This document shows, in pieces, positions 56,201-64,000 of a DNA stretch of 64,000 bases (the first letter of the stretch is position 1; each line of letters begins with the position of its first letter). Origin of the DNA: Eurosta solidaginis (taxonomy: Eukaryota > Arthropoda > Insecta > Diptera > Tephritidae); the NCBI RefSeq assembly GCF_040869045.1, contig NC_090321.1, positions 132,485,689-132,549,688 on the forward strand, in the 5' to 3' direction. The position numbers and the translations under genes were made by a program. The notes under the pieces are model-generated. The model was not told the origin of the DNA and searched no databases. It saw only the letters and a list, made by a program, of their open reading frames with translations.

Positions 56201-56515
56201 CGCGCCAGCACCTAAATCCAGCAAGGCTACGACATCCCTATCCCCGATCTTTGTCTGCGCAAGGAAACGGTTGTCGCCTTTCATGGTGACAATTGTCGCT
56301 ACTATTTTATTAATAAGTCTTCTCATATTTTTTTTCTTTGATCGCATCTTCATTATCTTTTTAAAATTTCTATTTCTTTTCTTAGCAAGAAAGTCTTCGC
56401 AAAAAATTCTTTGTCTAGCTGCTTCGTATTCCAGTTTCCTTTGATGTAGACTTTTTGGCTCGGCTTTCCCTACACATAACTTGACTCTACACGCATTATC
56501 GTCCGCCCTTTCTAA
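53216..56515 (-). pseudogene. pol: pol of the Ulysses-like element: PR, RT, RNase H, integrase
   Basis: The pol frame is open from about 56515, overlapping the end of gag. Protease shows ALLDLGAGASCL (about 56240), where the usual D-S/T-G is changed to D-L-G. The RT has KRLCLDARKINER, AIDLKDAFWQIPL and the catalytic VYLDDLLV (about 55275). A stop at 54838-54836 falls at the start of RNase H. Then follow ELECYAAVISVKRFRPYVEG, TDHASLKWLMNQKDLSGRL and an integrase with GHGGIHKTL, CEVCKGNK, LFIDFMGPYP, HSDNGKQF and AERVNRS. A frameshift near 53350 separates the last 45 or so residues (YNAKLAPK, YHAKDIFVA). The rest is clean. Confidence 0.88.
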
Positions 56516-57579
56516 AATTCTGAAGCTGGGTTGGTCTCCGGGTAGTCTGTTCCCTGGCGAGATTTCCCGGCAATCTCCGCCAGTTGGGAGTTTCCCTTAC
56601 CCGCTTTGTAAACACAAAAAGACATATCACCCCCACACGCAAAACATACCGTATCATGAAAGGACGATTTACAACGATTATCTCTCTTCAATTCGGACGG
56701 ATTCTTGACAAAAAAATCAACAGGCATTCCACACGAAAAACATAACATGAGGTGAAAGGGGGACGCACAAAACGAATTGGTGGTGGGTTTGGAGTTGCTC
56801 AAACGTTTGTGTTGGTTCGTAGCTCCCGGTACTGGGCGATATGGTTGTTGGTTTGGCCCTCTCGGTTTGGCCGGATTCATGATCGCCTCCACGGGTTGCC
56901 TATTGATCCCCTCATCCCCAGGTGTCACTTCGGGATATTCTAATTCGTTGACCGGTTTGGGACGGGTTCGGTTCTCCTTTATGAGCCGCTCTGCCCTCCT
57001 ACACTCAGCCTTCAGCTCCGCCAAGGTGTCAATCTTTGATGCGAAGGTTAAGTTCGCAAGGTAGGGTTTCAGGTTGCCCCTAATGATCCCCACTAGCTCC
57101 TTCTCCTGGATCTTTTTCCGCAGGCGGAATGTCAGGTTTTGGACCTCACCGTAGAAGTCGTCGACCCTTCTTGTGGCTGTTGTTTGCGCTCCATAATTTC
57201 TCTTATAATCTCGTAATCGGACTCCGCAGTCTTGAAGTGGGCTAGCAGTTCTGCTGAGCTCAAAATACCCGAACTCGGGTTCGTCGGCGTGATCTTCAAG
57301 AACTTGCCAGTACCACTTCAAGGCAGAGCCCGTTACGAGGCAATGGAAATCGGTGAAGAGCTGAAAGTGGGATATGTTGTGTTGTTGCCTCAACTTTTCA
57401 ATCCTAAAAATGAAGCTCTCCACCGTAATTCCCTTAGTCGTCCCGTCAAACTTCACATGCCACTTATCCAGGTCCAACTTCTTCCATCTCGGTGGGTCCT
57501 GGGTGTTCCTATCGCTACCTGAAACCCCCCCCTGCTGCACCTGGACTGACACGCTGGTTGGCTGTGCCATTTCTCGCAT
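56512..57579 (-). pseudogene. gag: gag of the Ulysses-like element with two mirror-type Cys/His motifs
   Basis: The 355-codon frame begins upstream of MAQPTSVSVQVQ and holds a capsid-like domain (about residues 35-195: WHVKFDGTTKGITVESFIFR; LVTGSALKWYW; DYKRNYGAQ; LVGIIRGNLKPYLANLTF). Near the end come two copies of C-x4-H-x3-C-x2-C, at residues 271-283 and 303-315, 32 residues apart, each followed by G and an aromatic. This is the reverse order of the normal CCHC knuckle. A third Cys (MSFC) follows. The N-terminal part lies in other frames upstream (57886-57515), so gag is broken. Confidence 0.8.
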
Positions 57580-58282
57580 CCCTAGGCTCGGGTGTAGACG
57601 CGCGCTGAGCCCGGTGCCCTAACGGTTGTGCCGAGTTCTCCATATCAGCGACGCGGTTGCTGAGGTTCGACACGTTATCCCGGATATGACGGACCTCGTT
57701 CATGTATTGTGCCATCACCTGGTTTTGCTGTGCCATCATTTGGCTTAACTGTTCGATGCTGGCGGCTGTGGAACTAGTTCCGCTTCTCCGGGGTTCCGCT
57801 GCCCCAGCACCCGCGTTTGCTGGTGGCTCAATTCTCCTAGGGACTGCCCCCCCCAACAGCACCTGGCTCCTCCGTATCCGTCATCTCAAATAGTTGGTCT
57901 ATTTTCCTGGAAAACTCGAACTCTTTTCCTCCTCGCTGAAATAGAAACTGTCTGATCTCCTAATCGTAACCGGACGTATCACCTCCTCCCGACTAGTCGA
58001 CCTAAAAACCCGCGAAGTGCACCTGTTAAAAAAGTCTCTTGGCAAAAAATCTACGGGATGGGGTACGCCCGTGTCGATCTGCGTAAAGATTGATCCGACC
58101 ACCTGGTTCTGCAGCGCTCTGCTCACACTCCTTGTGACCCTCTGGTTCTTGTTGAACAACCCCAATCCACCAGCAACTCGCTCCGGTGCGTCTTCCTCCT
58201 CCATACACGACAACAATCGCTCAGGAAAGGAAAACTTTCTTGACCTACAGGGATGTGGTCGCCAAACAGAACTAAATCCCAA
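57515..58282 (-). pseudogene. N-terminal gag region of the Ulysses-like element, frameshifted
   Basis: A frame from 57862 (or an ATG at about 57886) carries a Gly/Ala/Pro-rich start, then a coiled-coil-like Gln/Met-rich stretch (LSQMMAQQNQVMAQYM, then VSNLSNRVADME). It runs out at a stop near 57515 after a G-run, where it overlaps the downstream gag frame. A further frame (58282-57899) codes a basic/Ser-rich protein of unknown role. Whether the latter belongs to gag or to a leader peptide is not clear. Confidence 0.5.
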
Positions 58283-59752
58283 ATACAGAGTTGGTAGAGC
58301 CTAACTATAAAAAGACTCCAATAGTCACCACTAGTGTGCGAGTTAAGTTTGGGGAAATAAGGGTGATTAGCAAAAAAAAATAATGTTCTTCCTTGAGAAA
58401 AGAAAAATCGAAGGAATTAAACAAAGAAATACAAAAAGAAACCGGTTTAGAAACTAAAACTTTACACCAGCCCACGGGGGGTTAAAACCGAAGAAAGGAC
58501 CCAGATTTAAAATTCAAACAAAACTCAAAAAAAGAAATTTCAAAAAAAATTGTTGCTACGCAGTTAAGGGTTGATAAACTCAAGAGTAAAAAAATGTATC
58601 CAAAAAAGAAAGAAAGGGAATAAAGTAAAAAAACCGAAAAAAATAAAAATAAAAGTTTCTTAATATAAAACAGAAATATTTAGCAAAGGAAATAAGCTCA
58701 GTGGGTTAACCTAAAAATTCAACACCCAAGATATTCCCAATCTATGGTAATATAAAAAAAATACAACGGAATACGTAGAGATCGAACTCCGTATTTAGGT
58801 ACGAAAATTCCAAAAACTCAAAAAGGTATAGAACTCAAACATACAATAAAATAAAATAATAAAAATTCAATTCCGACTTCAAATCTTCAACAATAATTCG
58901 GAATAAAAAAAAAAAATAGAAATTCACTAATAAAGTTGTTTAGTAGATAACACCAAAGAACAATTAATGATTAAAACCTTTTTAGAATCCTATTTCGAAG
59001 TAAGCCAAAGGTGATTTTCTCAATAAGGTAACTTAAGAACTAAGTAGAAAGATCCAAAAAGAATACAATTCAGAATTTCAAAGTTTGATATTACCGAAAT
59101 ACAAACATATGAATCTTGAAAGTAAATCCGAATTCAGAAATTTGTTAAACAACAAAAATAATAATAAAATGAAATTGCAAAAAAAAAGTTATATACGTAT
59201 ATATATGTATGTGTATAGTAGTAATGTGTTGATATTTTGTGCTTATGTGTAATTCTCCTTTCTTTTTTTTTTTTTGATTTTGCTATGTATATTTTTTTCT
59301 TTTATGTATCAATACGCTTGGTGTGTGTTGGTGTTGCACCTCGGCAAGGTCGTAATGAATGTGAGCTGTCCGTCCATACTTTGTCCAAGTCCAATTCACT
59401 TACGTCTCTCCTACAATTCAAGTCAGTCGAGTATGGCACATCAAGTTGACAGGCCTTGGCCCTAAACTTGGCTGCCATAATCTCTTGAAATGTCCGTGGC
59501 GCAGGCGCACTGTAAACCTCACGTGCAAACCGTGCTGGACTATTTGCACGGTAGCTTGAACAGTGGCCTGCAACCGAAAACGTCTACCTCCTATCATACT
59601 AGCTTTACCGTATGATCCCACTTACACAAGCGTTGCAGCTCCTATAAGGAACTCCCACGGTAAGCTGAGTATCCCCCCCTCGTATTGGTTGTAGTGGCAC
59701 AAATCGCATCGGACTTGTCCAAGCGATGCTGCTGCTACAACGGTCGCCTGTC
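58283..59752 (-). other. Leader of the Ulysses-like element
   Basis: Mostly A-rich (plus-strand view) with no durable frame; the part at 58330-59200 is exceptionally poor in C and G. A more GC-rich block (59320-59750) ends, on the minus strand, just before a GGCGACCGTTG that could be a degraded tRNA-Arg-type primer site at about 59751-59740. Confidence 0.45.
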
Positions 59753-60370
59753 CTGTCATAGAAATAAAGAAGGGTGTGAAAGAAAGTATGAATTTCTTCG
59801 TAAAACGTTATAAAACTCTTTATTAGCTAGTTATACTAAAATAATGCTCAAAACAATTCAAAACTTCCCTGGTATCGAATTTTCCTTAAGGCTAATGGTT
59901 TGAAACTAATTCTATCTAATAATATGTATAATAAAAAATATAAATGATGAAGATAAGGTTGCTAAATTGAAGATAAAAGAGAAAAGGAAGTGGAAGCTGG
60001 TTTTTAAAATTGCCGCGAAAAGCACGTTTCGTAATTCAAAGAAAATCAAGACATCGAAAGTCAGAAAGATCAGTTTTTTTAATGGCAGAATTGAGAATGA
60101 AAAACAGAAAATTAAAAACCGATGGAAAATCAAAAGTAAAAAACTTTAAATTGAAAACTATTGAATAAAAAAAATAAAAAGGATGTTACGTAAAAAGGAA
60201 AATTGGACCGTGCACCAAAAACTTAACTTGAAAATTACCGAATAAAAATGTGAAACTTTAGCGTACAAAAATTAAACTTGAAAATTAATAAATGCTAATA
60301 ATGCTGTCGTTATCGGACCGCCACTGTATCCCAATAACTCCTTAGCCTCTGCTGGCTTCCAGCAGGTTTG
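59753..60370 (-). repeat. Segment unique to the right side, possible R-U5 of the 5' LTR
   Basis: On the minus strand it continues from the right long repeat, contains AATAAA (about 59826-59821), and ends with GACAGGACA just before the possible primer site. If that reading is right, the full LTR is about 3.0 kb and the left copy is truncated. If not, this is leader sequence and the LTR is 2.4 kb. Confidence 0.4.
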
Positions 60371-62754
60371 TTTACAATTTGATATATACGTATGTTTGTA
60401 TTTAAACTATTTACGTAGGTAGTTAATAACTTATAACTCTAGCACTTACCGATCAATTCCGCGACGGAGGGGCCTGCGTCGAAGAGAGAGCGTGGCTGCA
60501 AAGAACGTACATATACATCTACCTACAAACCTATGCTGGAAAGTGTTCCAGCCTACAATGGGAGGTATGAGGGCCAATAACTTAGTATGGAATGTTATTC
60601 GGATCCGTGGTCGCGGTCCGAATCAAAGGCTCGTTACTAAGTTGGCTATTTTTCCGCAATAATCCTGACGAAAAGAAAATAATAAAAAAAACTAAAATGA
60701 ACTAATAAAATTATTGCTGCGAAGTACAAAATCTTTCCCGAAAAACTATGTGTGAACTCAAAATTTCTAATAGCTTTACGTGAGCAGAAATAAAAGCGCA
60801 AAAAAAAACGGAAAACAAGAATTGAAGTGAAAACTAACAAAGAAAAATGCGCTATTTGGAAAAGAAAAAAAGCAAAACGTGCTACAAAGCAAACAACGCC
60901 AAAAAGTTAAAAAAAAATGTGTTAGGAAGGTGAAAAGAAAATGGCAATCTTTGAATGCAAAAAGACAAATCGAAAAAGTGGCAAACTCAGGGAGAAGCTG
61001 AAAGCTTAAAAATTAGGTATTTAATAGAAAGAAGCAGGACACACGGAAAAGATAAATGTACAAAGATAGAAAAGAAGCTAAGGAAATAATAGGTAGATAA
61101 GTGACAAGGGAAATGTTGAAAAGATATAAAATAAATGAAGAGGGGTAAGAAAACGAAGCGTAAGAGTAGAAATGTTAACAATTATAAAAATTTAAGAAAA
61201 TATAAATTCCTAAAAAAGTACAAAAAAACTCCCCAAAGAAGTCGGATAAGAGCTCGAATTGAGCTAAATTAACCTCAGCAAAGACAAATTTAAAATTCAA
61301 ATTAAATAAACTCAATATAACTAAATAGTGATTAAAATTAACTAATCGAAAAAAGCATCTCTAATCACTCAAAAAAATCAAAATGAAATATATATAAAAA
61401 AGCAAATATAATTTCCGGCATAGTCGCACGAATAACTGCGCCCTTTTGCCTCTCTCCTCCAATTAGTTGCGTCTGCAGCTATCCTCCAATTAGTTGTTGC
61501 TATGCTCCTGTTTATGATTGCGGTGCCAGGACAGGAGCGCTCAGATGCCCCTTTACTCCCTTGACGTCTAGCCTGGCACCGTCTGTATGCTTCCCCTTCC
61601 TCTATATGAAATACTACCCCGCTTTGTATATTTAGGACTGTGTTGGTGGCTGGTGTCGCAAGATTCTTTAATTTTAATACTACCCCGCCTTGTTTTAGCG
61701 TTTGTGGCTCGTGATGGTGGCAACTTCAAATTTTTACGCAGCAATCTAAATGTGCAGAGGGAAGAATATTAGGGACTAGGGTCATGGCGGACGAGAAAGA
61801 CACATTAGGGTGCATGTGGACTTACTATATTTATTGAATGTCATCTAGTTATGTCATTTTATTTATTTATTTGTCTTTTTTTTCTTTTATTTAATTTAAT
61901 TTTTTTTTTTTTTTAAGCTTATCTAGGTATTAGATTTAACTCAAATGTATGACTTTATGTATCTATGTATGCTATTTTATTTTAATTAGTTTTATATTTT
62001 ATTTTATTTTATTTTATTTTATTTTATTTTATAATTTTAGTTAATTTATTTTAATTTAATTTTACTTTTAACTTTCATTATTATTTTATGAAATTTTTTT
62101 TTTTTTGTTTTTTTTTACTTAATTTTATCTTTGTATATAATTTCATTTATTTCACTAAATTTTATTGATTGTAGGTATGTAATTTTATTCAAATTAATTT
62201 TCACTTTTAACATTTTTTAAAATTTATTTTCACTATTAGTCCACATGCACCATGGACTGGGGTAAAGGGGTTTCACTGGACTCACCTGGGGCTGTTGTCA
62301 AGCAGGGTATGGGATCCCGGTTCTTCCTTGGGATTCCGCTAAATTACCCGTTAGCACGGTTTTATGAAGAAAAATCGCGAACCTTTTTTTTTTTCGCAAA
62401 AAATATATATATAATTAAAACTTGCTTCCGCACTCACTTAAGTCAACTTTTCTTTTGAGACCTTCTCTGCAATCGTTTGGCGGTCGTACCCCATAAATCG
62501 AAAGCCTTTCTTTCTCACCACTTTCACTCAAGAACGAAAGACACCAATACATATAATCCTATTTTGGCGGGACATAAACTTTCACGAACTAACTTCACGC
62601 ATACTAACAGATACATGTTCGAACATCTATCCAAGTGTTTGCTTTCTACCAGTTACTAACACATGTAAACGTAGCTATGCTGGTATACGCACACAGATAC
62701 ATACGTAAATGTTTGAACATCCTTACCATCGCATTAACCCACAGGCTGCCGCTA
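60371..62754 (-). repeat. Right copy of the 2.4-kb direct repeat, probable 5' LTR
   Basis: 2384 bp versus 2364 bp in the left copy. By eye the two differ only at scattered positions and in the lengths of T and TTTTA runs. On the minus strand it starts TG-TAGCGGCAGCC at about 62756, directly beside the LINE chimera. Confidence 0.75.
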
Positions 62755-62756
62755 CA

Positions 62757-63311
62757 TTGGACTATATCCATGCACCGCAGCGTAGAGTTATTAGGAATGT
62801 GTCTTCTGGCCGGTTTCTTTTCAGGAAGGCTAATCTGTCTGGGCTTATTGAGGAGGTTTCGAAAATTCCTTGGCCCGCCTACGATGGAGATGTCGAATGG
62901 AGTTGTACACACTTTAACAATGCTTTGTATGCGATATTTCACAAATGCGTACCTATATCTAATACCTCTTCAGCAACTCCAACTTCTGCTTGGAGCTCTA
63001 AACAACTCAAATATCTTAAAAATCGAAAAACGCGTTCTTTTAAGAGATTCAAATTATCCGGATCAAGAAGTGGCTATGCGGCATACTCTATTCTACGCCA
63101 CAGGTACAATAGGCTACAGAGAAGATGTTATGCGGATTACTTAAAAAAGATTAAGCATAAAATTTCCTCTAATCCAAAGTCGTTTTATTCGTTCGTCAAC
63201 TCGAAAAGAAAAATCAAGAGGTTTCAAACCGTAATGAAGTTTAACGACCTAAGTTCTAATGATGACAATGAAATTGCCAATATGTTTATGTTTAATTTAT
63301 TCAGTCTATGA
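62757..63311 (+). pseudogene. Second copy of LINE A1, endonuclease-RT linker end
   Basis: It matches 31550-32104 nearly base for base, with the same stop. It starts abruptly at TTGGACTATAT, where the Ulysses-like repeat ends. Only the endonuclease-RT linker part (RRVIRNVSSGRFLFRKANLS onward) is present. Confidence 0.85.
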
Positions 63312-64000
63312 TCAGAAATAATCTTACAGACTAGAAACAAAAGTAATTAAAAACTAAATAAACAACTTATAACTACACAAAAATGTGAAAATATGAATAG
63401 CATAAGCAACAAATAAAAAAAATGCAAATAGATATTGCAAGTTATAATTAGAGATATACTACCAGAGTTGACTTGAAAATATTTCTCGACAAAGAGAAAT
63501 CAATAAAAAAACCGCCACGAGAGTCTGTTAAATTCAGTAAGCGCGCGAAAAACTTGGTCAAAACTACAATAACTAACCCTGCAAGCACGGTAAGTAAAAC
63601 GGTAAAAATGTACAAAGACTCCTATTGGGAACATTAAATGACACCTTCGCTAAGAGAGCCGAGCAATCCAGACAGCCAGCGATGAGATCTTAGACGAACA
63701 TTAGCAGATGTACTACCCTTCTGGATTCGAGAGGTTGGAGATTTATGAGTAAGCAGCGCGAGTAATAGGATAGAATTGGGTTATCAAAGCTGAGTGAATT
63801 TAAACAAAAACGAATAAATTTTCTTTAAACTCTTTCAATTCTAGCAACATAGCTGTTATAGATAGGATTCCATTTTGTTCCCGGATTTGAAAATAGGACA
63901 TATTGAGCTCATTTTCCATCTATCAACGAAAGTGCCAGAGGACAGAGATAAATTTAAGATATGGCAAATGGGGGCACACAAAGTTAAACTACAGTGCTTC
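63312..64000 (-). pseudogene. Second copy of LINE A2, 3' end, with an internal deletion
   Basis: 63312-63873 matches 32105-32666 and the rest matches from about 33468. About 800 bp containing the RT core (GVPQGS and YADD boxes) is missing. The junction at 63871-63873 shows a CAT microhomology. The copy runs off the window end. Confidence 0.85.

Larger units (their letters stand above)
50253..62756 (-). mobile_element. Ulysses-like Ty3/Gypsy element, minus strand, mismatched flanks
   Basis: Gag and pol (58.3-53.2 kb) lie between two long direct repeats. The RNase H and integrase wording matches the relic at 1.6-2.8 kb. The long LTRs recall Ulysses of Drosophila virilis, whose LTRs I remember as over 2 kb. 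The left flank is LINE N1 endonuclease, while the right flank is the A1/A2 chimera. The flanks share no duplication, so the element looks recombinant. Pol has a stop and a terminal frameshift, and gag has several breaks. Confidence 0.7.

Noticed and set aside
60340..60370. Start of a short 612-bp LTR at TGCTGGAAGCCAGC (minus, about 60364)
   Set aside because: No matching copy of this sequence occurs downstream of pol at 52.6-53.2 kb, so it cannot be paired as an LTR.

Overview
This window is a graveyard of nested transposable elements from an insect, most likely a higher dipteran. I see no host protein gene, no rRNA gene and no functional tRNA gene. A fly is suggested by the mix of LTR elements (mdg1/412-like with a tRNA-Arg primer site, Osvaldo-like, Ulysses-like, CsRn1-like with a tRNA-Trp primer site). 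It is also suggested by a 1360/Hoppel-like MITE with a 7-bp target duplication, and by an LTR promoter with a TATA box about 30 bp upstream of a TCAGT initiator. Two dispersed repeats (277-606 and 5710-6071) look like repeats I remember from tephritid fruit flies; that family-level guess rests on memory only. The density of nested, broken elements suits pericentromeric or other TE-rich chromatin.

Layout. 1-12 kb: old, decayed elements. These are a Gypsy pol remnant (1567-2828), then a CsRn1-like remnant (4858-8190) split by a tRNA-derived SINE and by a foldback element, then a 5'-truncated CR1/Jockey-like LINE (8190-10152), then two solo LTRs of one family, each flanked by ATAT. 12-20 kb: small LINE fragments, two MITE-like elements, a deletion derivative of LINE family N1, and a PHD-finger ORF1 remnant interrupted by a Hoppel-like MITE. 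20.6-28.2 kb: one structurally complete Osvaldo-like retrotransposon (ATAT duplication, intact gag, pol with three stops). 29.9-35.8 kb: two LINEs of one clade joined tail to tail. 35.8-50.25 kb: LINE N1, whose endonuclease is split by a complete mdg1-like element (GACT duplication), which is in turn split by a complete CsRn1-like element (CTAC duplication). 50.25-62.76 kb: a minus-strand Ulysses-like element bounded by 2.4-kb direct repeats. 62.76-64 kb: a second copy of the tail-to-tail LINE chimera.

The strongest structural reading is that the segment starting near 31.55 kb has been tandemly duplicated, with a recombinant Ulysses-like element at the junction. Its left flank is LINE N1 and its right flank is the LINE chimera, with no target duplication. 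This predicts that sequence beyond 64000 stays colinear with 33.6 kb onward.

Protein-level points of interest are four. The Osvaldo-like gag carries a correctly phased GGGAAAC slippery heptamer and a SAP-like N-terminus. The Ulysses-like Gag has two C-x4-H-x3-C-x2-C motifs, a mirror of the usual zinc knuckle. LINE N1 carries a 2A-like NPGP motif ahead of PHD-like fingers. Every pol reading frame in the window is interrupted or truncated, so I infer that no element here is autonomous as it stands.
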